Shown here one piece after another: positions 45,226-54,252 of a stretch of DNA of 64,000 nucleotides. Source of the DNA: Enterococcus phoeniculicola ATCC BAA-412 (GTDB lineage: Bacteria > Bacillota > Bacilli > Lactobacillales > Enterococcaceae); contig NZ_ASWE01000001.1 of NCBI RefSeq assembly GCF_000407505.1, positions 95,324 to 159,323 of the forward strand, in the 5' to 3' direction. The translations under genes were made by a program, and so were the position numbers. The number at the start of each line of letters is the position of its first letter. The first letter of the stretch is position 1. The notes under the pieces are model-generated. The model was given only the letters and a program-made list of their open reading frames with translations, had not been told where the DNA came from and made no database searches.

Positions 45226-46302
45226 ATGGAAGAAAAAACATTTCAACGAATCAAAGAATTAACGGAATTGCAAGGAACAAGCGGATTTGAACATGAGATT
45301 CGCGCGTACATGGAACAACATATGGAACCTCTTGTAGATGAGCTTCAGTATGATGGATTAGGTGGCGTATTTGGTCTTAGAAATCATGAAGAGGCAGATG
45401 CTCCTCGTGTCATGGTTGCGGCACATATGGATGAAGTAGGCTTTATGCTAACACAAATTCAAGAGAATGGATTATTCAAAGTCGTTCCTCTTGGGGGATG
45501 GAATCCATACGTCGTTTCTGCTCAACGATTCACCTTGAAAACACGTAAAGGCAACTATCCATGTATCTCTTCTTCTGTACCACCACATTTATTACGTGGA
45601 ACAAGTGGTCAAAAACAACTGGAAGTAACAGATATTTTATTTGATGCAGGCTTTGAATCAAGAGCGGAAGCTGAAAGCTATGGAGTACTTCCGGGAGATA
45701 CAATCGTTCCTCTAGTTGAAACAATCAAAACGGCGAATGGGAAAAACATCATTAGCAAATCTTGGGATAATCGTTATGGCTGTGCGGTTGTTTTAGAGGC
45801 ACTAGAAGCATTAAAAGAAGAAAAATTGGGACATACATTAATTGCGGGAGCAAATGTACAAGAAGAAGTAGGCTTACGAGGAACAAAAGGATCTGTTCAT
45901 AAGTTTAATCCAGATCTCTTCTTTGCAGTGGATTGTTCAGCTGCAGACGATACAGTGACAAAAAATGGGACATTTGGTCACTTAGGAGAAGGCACATTAA
46001 TGCGTATTTATGATCCAGGTTTGATTACATTACCACGTTTACGTGAATACTTGTTAGATACTGCAGAAACAAATAATATTCCTTATCAATATTTTGTTTC
46101 AAAAGGTGGGACAGACGCAGGCGCAGCACACACCTCAAATGACGGAATTCCAAGTACAGTTATTGGAGTTGTAGGTCGTTACATCCACACGCATCAAACA
46201 ATGTTCAGTATCAAAGATTATGAAGCGGCAAAAGAAATGCTTATTCACACATTAAAAGGATTAGACAAATCAACGGTTAATACAATCGTTTACGGAAAAT
46301 AG
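45226..46302 (+). CDS. pepA: Glutamyl aminopeptidase, M42 family
   Basis: 358-residue di-zinc aminopeptidase that releases N-terminal Glu/Asp. Metal and catalytic motifs are clear: AAHMDEVGF, SWDNRYGC, QEEVGLRGT, FAVDCSAADD and RYIHTHQTMFS. The ATG has an in-frame TGA directly before it and only a weak adjacent binding site. A better AAGGAAGGGG lies about 30 bases upstream, separated by the near-palindrome CTGGCAATTGTCAG. A hairpin there could bring it closer. Confidence 0.95.
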   Translation: MEEKTFQRIKELTELQGTSGFEHEIRAYMEQHMEPLVDELQYDGLGGVFGLRNHEEADAPRVMVAAHMDEVGFMLTQIQENGLFKVVPLGGWNPYVVSAQRFTLKTRKGNYPCISSSVPPHLLRGTSGQKQLEVTDILFDAGFESRAEAESYGVLPGDTIVPLVETIKTANGKNIISKSWDNRYGCAVVLEALEALKEEKLGHTLIAGANVQEEVGLRGTKGSVHKFNPDLFFAVDCSAADDTVTKNGTFGHLGEGTLMRIYDPGLITLPRLREYLLDTAETNNIPYQYFVSKGGTDAGAAHTSNDGIPSTVIGVVGRYIHTHQTMFSIKDYEAAKEMLIHTLKGLDKSTVNTIVYGK

Positions 46303-46468
46303 AGAAAAGATGAAACGTACCGGGAGGCGAAAATGCTTCTCGGTTTTATTTTTCTAAAGAGAACATGTGAGGATAGGAACAAATTTTTAAAGAGTATTTG
46401 GGCACTTGCGTTTGTCCATTTTTAAGAAAAGTGTATAATTTACTTATAAGGGAAAAGAGGGTGAATGA

Positions 46469-46786
46469 ATGATTATACCAAAGAGCCTTGAAGAACTGGC
46501 AACGTATGTTGAAAAAGGAAAGAATGTCTTCTTTTTTACTGCTGGCTGGTGTGGCGATTGTCACTTTATTAAACCAAAAATGCCTGAAATTGAAGCGGAT
46601 TTTCCAGAATGGCAATTTGTTGAAGTCGATAGAGATGCATTTATGGATGTGGCTGTAGAGTGGAATATATTTGGGATTCCAAGTTTTGTTGTTATTGAGG
46701 ACGGAAAAGAGCTTGGTCGTTTAGTGAATAAGAATCGTAAAACAAAAGAAGAAATTGAAGCGTTTATACAAAGTGTTCAAAAATAG
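46469..46786 (+). CDS. Thioredoxin family protein
   Basis: 105 residues with the thioredoxin fold. The active site CGDC lies in FFFTAGWCGDCHFIKPKMPEIE, and the cis-proline is in FGIPSFVV. CGDC instead of CGPC is characteristic of small Firmicutes thioredoxin-like proteins of the YtpP type. It is cytoplasmic, and followed by a universal stress gene 22 bases on, so both may be expressed together. Confidence 0.9.
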   Translation: MIIPKSLEELATYVEKGKNVFFFTAGWCGDCHFIKPKMPEIEADFPEWQFVEVDRDAFMDVAVEWNIFGIPSFVVIEDGKELGRLVNKNRKTKEEIEAFIQSVQK

Positions 46787-46808
46787 AAGAATACTGGAGG
46801 GGTAAGAG

Positions 46809-47279
46809 ATGAGCACACAAGAATATAAACATATTTTAGTGGGAATCGACGGTAGCGAACAAGCCAATGCCGCCTTTAAAAAAGCTGTAGAGGTTGCGCG
46901 AAGAAATCAAGGGACTGTCTATGTTGCGAATGTCATTGACCAGCAATATTACAATTTCATGGGCTATACACCTATGAATCAAACCTTAGTGGATCAAGAA
47001 ACGGAAGAAGCAAAAAAATTGATTCAAGAGTGCAAGGATTACGGAAAATCAGTAAACTATGAAAAAATAGAAGGAATTGTCGCTTATGGCTCGGCGAAAG
47101 AAGCGATGTCCCATCAATTACCTGAAAAATATCAGATTGATTTAATTATGGTAGGTCAATCAGGTTTAAATGCAGTAGAACGCTTTATGATTGGGAGTGT
47201 TTCAAGTTATATCATTCGAGAAGCACTTTGTGACGTGTTAGTTGTATCAAGCACAGAGGATACAGAAGTAGCTAAATAA
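46809..47279 (+). CDS. Universal stress protein (UspA family)
   Basis: 156 residues. ILVGIDGSEQANAAFKKAVEVA starts the Rossmann-like fold, and the ATP-binding type motif G-2x-G-9x-G(S) is present as VGQSGLNAVERFMIGSVS. Such proteins help in survival under stress. GGAGGG precedes the ATG. Confidence 0.93.
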   Translation: MSTQEYKHILVGIDGSEQANAAFKKAVEVARRNQGTVYVANVIDQQYYNFMGYTPMNQTLVDQETEEAKKLIQECKDYGKSVNYEKIEGIVAYGSAKEAMSHQLPEKYQIDLIMVGQSGLNAVERFMIGSVSSYIIREALCDVLVVSSTEDTEVAK

Positions 47280-47460
47280 GTAAAGATAAAATAAAAAACT
47301 AGGGTTTCTCTTTTTAAGGAATAGATGAACAAAGTCTGTTTGTTTAAACCTACAATAAAAAAGGAGAGCTCTTTTTTCATGAAAAAATTCTCATGAAGCA
47401 AAATGAAAATTCTGCTAAACTTACTCTAGTGAGAAAAAAGAGACTTCAGGAGGTACGCAC

Positions 47461-48072
47461 GTGATAACTGCATACAATAAAGAACATGTTGGCGATACAC
47501 TTATGGTGATTATTGCTAATGATAAAGAAGTAGAAAACGTTGTTGAACGTAAAGGAAATGTTGCAAGAATACAAACCATTGAAGGAACAGTCGTTGCTTG
47601 GAATTTTTTCCACATCTCAGACTATTTGACTATTGAAGGAACGGGCCAAATCTCATTAGGGGAAGAACAAGTGGCTGAATTAAATCGTCTAGTGAAGCAA
47701 GCAGGCTTTGAAGATGAATTAGTGGTCGACTTGGAACCCAAAATCGTTGTGGGCTTTGTAAAAAGCTGTAAGAAACATCCAGACTCAGACCACTTATCTA
47801 TTACACAAACTGAAGTGGCAGACGGCGAAGTTCTACAAATCGTTTGTGGCGCACCAAATGTGAAAGCAGGTCAAAAAGTAGTGGTGGCAAAACCTGGAGC
47901 GATGATGCCTGATGGATTAATTATCTGGCCGGGTGTATTACGCGGAGTGGAGAGTTTTGGAATGATTTGCTCAGCAAAAGAATTAAGACTGGCTAATGCA
48001 CCTGAGAAAAAAGGAATTTTAGAATTGCCTTTTGATGCAGTGGTTGGAGAAGCATTTGAAGTAGGTGTGTAA
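47461..48072 (+). CDS. ytpR: tRNA-binding domain protein (YtpR family)
   Basis: 203 residues. A DUF4479 N-terminal part and a C-terminal EMAP-type tRNA-binding domain (VVGFVKSCKKHPDSDHLSITQTEVADGE, QIVCGAPNVKAGQKVVVAKPGAMMP, GMICSAKEL) resemble the isolated anticodon-arm binding domain of PheT. GTG start with AGGAGG upstream. YtpR often lies beside thioredoxin ytpP, as here. Confidence 0.93.
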   Translation: MITAYNKEHVGDTLMVIIANDKEVENVVERKGNVARIQTIEGTVVAWNFFHISDYLTIEGTGQISLGEEQVAELNRLVKQAGFEDELVVDLEPKIVVGFVKSCKKHPDSDHLSITQTEVADGEVLQIVCGAPNVKAGQKVVVAKPGAMMPDGLIIWPGVLRGVESFGMICSAKELRLANAPEKKGILELPFDAVVGEAFEVGV

Positions 48073-48080
48073 AAAAGTGG

Positions 48081-48117
48081 AAAAAGGAAGCGTGAGAATT
48101 TCTCACGCTTCCTTTTT
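48081..48117. terminator. Bidirectional terminator between ytpR and htrA
   Basis: AAAAAGGAAGCGTGAGAA and TTCTCACGCTTCCTTTTT form a near-perfect 18-bp stem with A/T ends, serving two convergent genes. Confidence 0.92.
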
Positions 48118-48143
48118 CCTGTTGTGTATCTATTCAAAATTGC

Positions 48144-49457
48144 TTAGTTTCCTGTTTCTGATTTTGATTCTGCTGATTGTAAAGCAGATTGGTCAATTGT
48201 TAAATCAACGGTTACAGTTTTTTCTGTTTCACCACGGTAGAAGGTAATTTTCACAGAATCACCGACTTTTTTCTTATAAAGAGCGGATTGCAATGCAACA
48301 CCAGAGCTAACTTCTTTTCCATCTATTTTTGTAATCACATCATATTGTTTCAAACCAGCTTTTTCAGCAGGCGTTGCATTATTTACATCAATAACAACTA
48401 CGCCGTTTGTCACAGAACTAGGAACTTTCAAGATTTCTTTTTGCTGTTGAGCAGAGATAGAAGAAAGATCACGCATAGAAATCCCTAGGGCTGGGCGTGT
48501 TACTTTTCCATCAGACTCTAATTGATTGATGACATTAACAACTTCATTACTTGGAATCGCAAAGCCAATTCCTTCCACGCTTACGCTAGAAGTGCTTTCT
48601 TGGGTTGAACCAATTTTACTAGAATTGATCCCAATAACTTGTCCTGCTGTGTTAATTAATGGCCCCCCTGAGTTCCCAGGATTAATCGCTGCATCTGTTT
48701 GAATAGCATTTGCATTGGCAACTGTTTCACCAGATTCACTTTGCATAACCACTTGGCGATTTAGAGAAGAAACAATCCCAGAGGTTACAGAGTTTGCATA
48801 AGTAGAGCCAAGAGGAGAACCGATTGCTATTGCGGGTTCGCCAACTTTAATTTTATCAGAATCACCAAACGTAGCAACTGTAGATACTTTGTCTGATTTG
48901 ATTTTTAAAACGGCTAAGTCAGTATAAACATCTGTTCCAACTAATTCAGCAGAAACCTTTGTCCCATCTTTTAATAGAACTTCAAGTCCATCTTGTCCCT
49001 CAACTACGTGATTATTTGTAACGATATAAGCGGTGTCGCCTTCTTTTTTATAAATAACTCCACTTCCCTCGCTCGCTTCTTCTAAAGAACCAGAAGCATT
49101 TTTATTATTTGATTCACTTTGTTGACTGCCAAAAAGTCCGCCAAACCCACTGGATTGTTGTTGCTTTTGCAGGTTGATTACAGAAACAACGGCATCCTGA
49201 ACTTTATCAACCGCCTCAGTAATGTCTGAATTCACATCTACTTTTACTGGACTTACGGTTGTTTCTCCACTTGAATTTTGAGAGCCACTGGAGTTTGTTG
49301 TCGTACTTGGGGATAAACTAGAGCCCATTGCTAAATAAGCAACACCAACGATGAACACACCGCCAATGACTCCTCCTGCAAGACCTGCACCAAATCGTTT
49401 CCAAAAGCCAGAAGATTTTTTTTCTGGTGTTAAATTATTATTATTATTATTTTCCAT
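48144..49457 (-). CDS. htrA: HtrA/DegP-like serine protease
   Basis: 437 residues, membrane-anchored surface protease for misfolded proteins. One membrane helix (about 22-44) is followed by a Ser/Thr/Asn-rich linker, then a trypsin-like domain with the catalytic triad H150 (NNH), D180 (YTDLAVL) and S263 (NPGNSGGP). A single PDZ domain follows (about 320-420). AGGAGG precedes the ATG. In streptococci this gene lies next to oriC together with rlmH. Here it is separated from rlmH by a DnaA-box cluster. Confidence 0.95.
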   Translation of the reverse strand: MENNNNNNLTPEKKSSGFWKRFGAGLAGGVIGGVFIVGVAYLAMGSSLSPSTTTNSSGSQNSSGETTVSPVKVDVNSDITEAVDKVQDAVVSVINLQKQQQSSGFGGLFGSQQSESNNKNASGSLEEASEGSGVIYKKEGDTAYIVTNNHVVEGQDGLEVLLKDGTKVSAELVGTDVYTDLAVLKIKSDKVSTVATFGDSDKIKVGEPAIAIGSPLGSTYANSVTSGIVSSLNRQVVMQSESGETVANANAIQTDAAINPGNSGGPLINTAGQVIGINSSKIGSTQESTSSVSVEGIGFAIPSNEVVNVINQLESDGKVTRPALGISMRDLSSISAQQQKEILKVPSSVTNGVVVIDVNNATPAEKAGLKQYDVITKIDGKEVSSGVALQSALYKKKVGDSVKITFYRGETEKTVTVDLTIDQSALQSAESKSETGN

Positions 49458-49594
49458 TATTCATTCCTCCTAAACATTCCATACTCACTGATATAAGTAT
49501 AATCTCTTTCGATAGCTTTAGTCTACTATGGGACTTTGAACTTTTTATGAACAAGATTTGGAAAAAAATCTTACAAAAGGTGAAAAAATCAAAG

Positions 49595-49778
49595 TTATCC
49601 CCATAAAGTGTGGAAAAACTGGGAAGATTTTAGTGGAAAAATAAGAGGAAAGTTATGCACAAATTTGTGGATAACGTGGATAACTTGGTGGAAAACATAC
49701 GTTTGCTTAACTATTCCTTAATAAATAAGGAGTTTCCACCACTATCTCTGTGGATAAACCTGTGGGTAATGTGCATAA
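49595..49778. promoter_or_regulatory. Cluster of DnaA boxes between htrA and rlmH
   Basis: Four exact TTATNCACA boxes occur at 49653-49661 (+), 49666-49674 (-), 49749-49757 (-) and 49770-49778 (-). Boxes with one mismatch occur at 49595-49603 (TTATCCCCA), 49609-49617 (TTTTCCACA, -), 49675-49683 (-) and 49761-49769 (-). An AT-rich stretch (49698-49728, with the palindrome CCTTAATAAATAAGG) lies in the middle. No ORF here is believable. Confidence 0.82.
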
Positions 49779-49878
49779 GTCTGTTGGTAACTTTATATAG
49801 GAAGAAACAAAGAATTGGGGAAATCTTTCATTCATTCATGGTAAACTAGAGAAGGAAACGACGAAAGTAGGGAAAAGA

Positions 49879-50358
49879 ATGCATATAAAAATTATTACTG
49901 TTGGAAAATTAAAAGAAAAATACCTTGTACAAGGGATTGCAGAATATACTAAACGATTATCAAAATACGCAAAAATCGATTTAATAGAAGTACCTGATGA
50001 AAAAGCACCTGAGAATTTGAGCCAAGCTGAAATGATTCAAGTGAAAGAAAAAGAAGGCGAGAGAATCCTCGCAAAAATTAAAGAGCAGGAATTCGTTTTT
50101 GTTTTAGCCATCAATGGAAAACAGCTTAGCAGTGAAGACTTTGCAAAACAAATCGACAATCTCGGCATTCAAGGAAAAAGCCAGCTCACTTTCGTCATTG
50201 GTGGCTCGCTTGGACTAAGTAAAGCCGTCATGAAAAGGAGCAACGAACAACTCTCCTTTGGAAAAATGACTTACCCACATCAATTGATGAAACTCATACT
50301 CGTCGAACAAATATATCGGGCGTATAGGATAATAAAGGGGGAGCCGTATCATAAATAG
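49879..50358 (+). CDS. rlmH: 23S rRNA (pseudouridine-1915-N3)-methyltransferase
   Basis: 159-residue SPOUT enzyme. [16 protein letters not shown] at the start, [26 protein letters not shown] and the C-terminal [30 protein letters not shown] are the family hallmarks. It is just downstream of the DnaA-box cluster. Confidence 0.98.
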   Translation: MHIKIITVGKLKEKYLVQGIAEYTKRLSKYAKIDLIEVPDEKAPENLSQAEMIQVKEKEGERILAKIKEQEFVFVLAINGKQLSSEDFAKQIDNLGIQGKSQLTFVIGGSLGLSKAVMKRSNEQLSFGKMTYPHQLMKLILVEQIYRAYRIIKGEPYHK

Positions 50359-50506
50359 AAGATAAAAAATTACTATTAATAGAGATTCCAGAATAAGAGA
50401 GTGTCTCAGTTTTTACTGAAAAAATAATGTGTGAACACTAGAAGTGAAGAGGTACTCGATTATATTTTATTAGATAGTATCGACAAGAGTAAAATATAGG
50501 AGGTAT

Positions 50507-51463
50507 ATGAATAACCAAGATTGGCAAAAGCTCAAGCAATCGGCAAACGGAATTCCAACGAATGAATCACTGATTCCTTATGTATTAAATGCAGTGAAAG
50601 ATGGAGAAATAGTGACAAATCGTGTTATCAGAAAGCGTGTCATTGATACTCTACAAATTCCGGATTCTATTTTAATGATTAAATACCCAAATTATCCTGA
50701 TAGTGACGGCATTTTAGTAAATAGATTTAGTTTTGCTATCAGTAGCTTATATATAGCTGGATTGATAGAAAGACCTAGACGTGGTGTATACAAGATTACC
50801 GATAGTGGTCTATCGATACTAAACAAGTATGGAGATACACTGACTAAGAAAATTTTAGAAGAACTGCCAGCATTTAAAAAATATAAACAGGAGCTTGCCA
50901 TTAGAAATGAACGGACGGGGAATAAGCTTTCAATTACTGAAATTGATCAAGAAAAAGTAGATATTGAAAGTTTAGTTACTAATCAAAATAATGAAATAGC
51001 TATCGAATTACTAAATAAAGTACGACAAGTAAATCCTTCTTTCTTTGAAAGCTTAGTAGTAGATTTACTTGTTTCAATGGGCTACAGTGGAAAGAATGGA
51101 GACGCTAAAATAACAAATCGAAGCAATGATGGTGGGATTGATGGAATTATAAACCAAGACCCTCTAGGAACAAGTACGGTTTATATTCAAGCAAAGCGAT
51201 ACATGGAAGGAAATACAGTTGGTCGACCAGCCATTCAGTCTTTTTATGGGGCGTTGGCAGGTGTGAATGCAGATAGAGGAGTATTTATTACAACTTCTAA
51301 TTTTTCTGGTGGGGCACAGGAATTTGCTAAAAATCAGGGGATTGTTCTAATTGACGGAATCAAGTTAACTGAGCTGATGATGCAGTATGGTGTTGGAATT
51401 GAAGTAGCCAAAGTATACAGGCAGTTCCGTATAGATAATGATTACTTTGAAAATGAACTTTGA
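50507..51463 (+). CDS. mrr: Mrr-type restriction endonuclease
   Basis: 318 residues. An N-terminal winged-helix Mrr_N domain (about 1-115) is joined to a Mrr_cat PD-(D/E)xK nuclease: ESLVVDLLVSMGYSG, D212 in GGIDGII and Q228-A-K230 in YIQAKRY, with the later ITTSNFSGGAQEFA. It attacks foreign, methylated DNA. The start has AGGAGG three bases before. No modification gene adjoins it, which fits a type IV enzyme. It opens the defence-like stretch 50.5-59 kb. Confidence 0.93.
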   Translation: MNNQDWQKLKQSANGIPTNESLIPYVLNAVKDGEIVTNRVIRKRVIDTLQIPDSILMIKYPNYPDSDGILVNRFSFAISSLYIAGLIERPRRGVYKITDSGLSILNKYGDTLTKKILEELPAFKKYKQELAIRNERTGNKLSITEIDQEKVDIESLVTNQNNEIAIELLNKVRQVNPSFFESLVVDLLVSMGYSGKNGDAKITNRSNDGGIDGIINQDPLGTSTVYIQAKRYMEGNTVGRPAIQSFYGALAGVNADRGVFITTSNFSGGAQEFAKNQGIVLIDGIKLTELMMQYGVGIEVAKVYRQFRIDNDYFENEL

Positions 51464-51476
51464 GAATACATGTTTA

Positions 51477-51655
51477 CGAGGTCGGGACAGAAGTGTTTAG
51501 CTCCGAGAAATAAGAAGGAATTCACGAAGATTGTTCCTCAAATCTTTGGGAATTTCAGCTTATTTTCGAAGGAGTTGCTTCTGTTCCCGCCGTTTATTAA
51601 GATTTTACAAAGGTGTGGAATAACTTAATTAGTTATGTCCCACCTTCTTTTTTTG
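51477..51655. repeat. Dispersed two-hairpin intergenic repeat, copy B
   Basis: The same order of modules as copy A (10385-10512): GGGACAGAAGTGT, TAGCT, CGAGAAATAAGA, an internal extra hairpin (TTCCTCAAATCTTTGGGAA region), CTTCTGTTCCCGCC, TTTATTAAG, TTTTAC, then GGTGTGGAATAACT with AGTTATGTCCCACC and a T-run. It is about 50 bases longer than copy A because of the internal insertion. Confidence 0.8.
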
Positions 51656-52007
51656 AAATGCATTTAAGTTTATGCGAGTTAATGATTCTTAGTCTACTAC
51701 GAGAGTTTAAAAACTATAGCTATTTGCGATTTAGCTTAACTCAAATTGAAAACCTAAATAAAGAGAGTCATATTTAAAAGTAGATGCGTTTTTTGTTTAT
51801 CCTTGAACTATGTGCTTACAAGTCAATGGCATGTACAAACTATTTTCATCAATCGGTCTTCTTCTATAAAGTATCACTTTTTTTCGGATAGAAATCATTT
51901 CATCATTGAAACAGTGATTAATTTATTTCTATTTTCAGAGCCTAGAAAATCCACTTTATGGTACCATAAATAGACAGACTACAGCTTTGAAAGAGAGGGA
52001 GAGCTCC
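51656..52007. other. Non-coding spacer
   Basis: AT-rich; no ORF with a binding site and no clear structure seen. Confidence 0.4.
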
Positions 52008-52721
52008 ATGGCATTCTGGAATCCTTGGAACGGCTGCAAACGAGTGAGTGAAGGCTGCCGTTATTGTTTTATTCATGAGGGGGCTAAAAAAAGAAAGCTT
52101 AAAATCGATAAAATTATAAAGGCACCTGGATTTGATGCACCAATTAAAAAGCGCAATGGAAGTTATATAATCAGCTCAGGCTCAACAATTTATACGTCTT
52201 TTAAAAGTGATTTTTTAATTGAAGAAGCGGATGTTTGGCGAGAGGAATGCTGGGCGATGATTCGTGAACGCTCCGATTGTCAGTTTGTTTTTCTAACAAA
52301 AAGGATCGAACGTTTGAATGATTGTTTACCGAGTGATTGGGGTAGAGGCTATGAAAATGTAACAATCGGTGTTTCTGTTGAAAATCAGAAAATGGCAGAT
52401 AAGCGGCTACCTATTTTACATGCTTTACCTATTAGGCATAAAAATATTATTTGTCAGCCTCTATTGGGAGCAATTGACCTTTCTGATTATTTAGGAGATA
52501 TTGAATTAGTCATGGCTGGGGGAGAATATCACAAGCAAGGGCGAGCGATGGATTACAAATGGGTTCTCGCTATTCGCCAACAGTGTATTGCGCAGAATAT
52601 TCCTTTCGAGTTTCGCCAATGCAGCACACATTTTATAAAAGAAGGAGTCGCCTATCAGCTAAGTTATCGGCAACTATTTTCTCAGGCAAAAAAAGCAGCG
52701 ATTAATTGGTATCCTGAATAA
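52008..52721 (+). CDS. DUF5131 family protein (phage Gp37/Gp68-like, radical-SAM-like cysteine motif)
   Basis: 237 residues. The N-terminus FWNPWNGCKRVSEGCRYCF carries a CxxxSxGCxxC cluster typical of DUF5131, which is often found in phages, plasmids and defence regions. The conserved FLTKRIERL and GVSVENQ segments follow. A radical-SAM-like iron-sulphur site is plausible; the substrate is unknown. The ATG at 52008 follows GAGAGGGAGAG; an upstream TTG (51987) is unlikely. Context is Mrr and a helicase-nuclease. Confidence 0.85.
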   Translation: MAFWNPWNGCKRVSEGCRYCFIHEGAKKRKLKIDKIIKAPGFDAPIKKRNGSYIISSGSTIYTSFKSDFLIEEADVWREECWAMIRERSDCQFVFLTKRIERLNDCLPSDWGRGYENVTIGVSVENQKMADKRLPILHALPIRHKNIICQPLLGAIDLSDYLGDIELVMAGGEYHKQGRAMDYKWVLAIRQQCIAQNIPFEFRQCSTHFIKEGVAYQLSYRQLFSQAKKAAINWYPE

Positions 52722-52863
52722 AATAGGAAGATTCTCACACGAAATTAGGAAAGTTGAAGTTTGTTTCGATTTAATTGGCTGAATTGGAAATGTAACTAAT
52801 TGTACAAATGAAAAATAACGTGAGCTAATGATAGCACAAGCTCTTTTCTAGGAGGTTTTTAAA

Positions 52864-53631
52864 CTGGTAACTTGGATAAAAAGGTATGAAGAAGCTGATA
52901 AACAAAGTGAAGATTACAATAAAAAAACATCAATAGAGAAAAAAGAAAATGAAGGAATAGTCAAAAAATTAATTGAGGAATGGCTAGTGGACTCTGGCTT
53001 GCAGTCCATTGCTTCAACGCCCCAAAAAATTGATTTACGTGAACTAAATGAAGCGGTGATTGAAAGAGATATAACAAAAAAGACAGAGGAAGCAATAAAA
53101 ACAACGAATGCTGAAGTAAGAAAAATCGAAAGAAAAATATGGGCAAATGCTTTTGGAGGTACTAATGAGGCAGCGCGGCCAATACGTGAAATAAGAGATA
53201 ACACAAAGCATTATCTGTGGGTGACATTTAGAAACGATGGGATGGTTGTTACCGTCGGAAAAACTAATATGGGAAATGGTGATTTATTAAAATACAAGGA
53301 TGTGTATAACTCCGGAACGGGAGATACGCTGATTAAACTGCAACAGCTGTTGACACCAGCTGATAAGAAAGTATTGGATGAATTAAGCATTCGCATGCAT
53401 CGTTATGTTGAATTTGCATTCGTCATAGGAATTAATCTGACTGTAAAAGATGAGAAAGATGGAACAACATACTTAGTGAAAATTAGTGACACAGAATCAG
53501 TCTCTGTTAAGCTTGATTGTGAAAATAATAAGAAACTGGATTCTTTTGTAAAAAAATTAGAAACTCAACTAGGGGAATTTCTAACTCATAATAAAATTCA
53601 TATTTTAAACCGATATTCTCACAAACGATAA
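52864..53631 (+). CDS. Uncharacterised protein, probable CTG start
   Basis: The frame is open from 52852 and contains no ATG, GTG or TTG until a GTG at 52987, which has no binding site. A perfect AGGAGG (52850-52855) lies exactly eight bases before a CTG (52864), so initiation at CTG is the best reading. It gives 255 residues beginning (M)VTWIKRYEEADKQ. The first 90 are charged and helical; the rest is a mixed domain (HYLWVTFRNDGMVVTVGKTNMGNGDLL). I do not recognise it. It is the third gene in a defence-like neighbourhood. Confidence 0.7.
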   Translation: MVTWIKRYEEADKQSEDYNKKTSIEKKENEGIVKKLIEEWLVDSGLQSIASTPQKIDLRELNEAVIERDITKKTEEAIKTTNAEVRKIERKIWANAFGGTNEAARPIREIRDNTKHYLWVTFRNDGMVVTVGKTNMGNGDLLKYKDVYNSGTGDTLIKLQQLLTPADKKVLDELSIRMHRYVEFAFVIGINLTVKDEKDGTTYLVKISDTESVSVKLDCENNKKLDSFVKKLETQLGEFLTHNKIHILNRYSHKR

Positions 53632-53810
53632 CGGCGATAAAAGACTTTGATAGAAATATTTAAATTAGTAATTTTTTTCATTTGTAGTGTGAACATTTAC
53701 AAATTGTATTTTGGGGGGAGTATGTGTTCAGCGGAAGAGTGATGGAATACTGTCTGTCATGGTAGTTTGAAATAGGCGAACGATAGAAAACTGTTGGGAA
53801 AGGACTACTG

Positions 53811-54252
53811 ATGGATAAGCGGATATGCAAGACAATGGAGTATATTTCATTCCATGATATGACAATCACAGATGCTACGCTTCAAAGGAATATACTCACT
53901 CTTACACTTGACGGAGTATATTGCTTTTTGGAAAATAATAAGAAGAAGGGCGTTTAATGGTGAGCAAAAATTAGTTCTAGTTGTTCGAAAGGTTTTGAAT
54001 TGGCATGATTGGGAGAATGATCTTCAAAGTGCGGATGATTTTTCCTTACTTAATGGGAAGGCCTTTTTAGATTTAAGTGAAGAAGAAACAAAGGTCAAGC
54101 TAATCTACAGTATAGGTGAAATTGGGTTGGAAATAGAAGAGCGGTTTGCAGAAATACTGCTTGCTGATTTGTATTGGTATCGAGGGTTAAATGATGAGGA
54201 GCAAAACACGATGAAGCTGCCAATTTCCTCGTCACCTGTTTCATTTTTTTGA
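53811..54252 (+). pseudogene. Unknown protein gene, frameshifted
   Basis: An ATG at 53811 with AAAGGA about six bases before encodes MDKRICKTMEYISFHDMTIT and continues to ENNKKKGV before a stop at 53955-53957. In the adjacent frame the reading goes straight on from near there with FNGEQKLVLVVRKVLNWHDW to 54252. The two halves together make an apparently natural protein of about 147 residues, so a small indel around 53940-53957 has split it. Function is unknown. Alternatively the second half is used alone, but it has no start signal. Confidence 0.6.

Noticed and set aside
49655..49849. 64-codon ORF over the DnaA-box cluster
   Set aside because: Its sequence is made of the DnaA boxes themselves and it has no binding site; better explained as non-coding.
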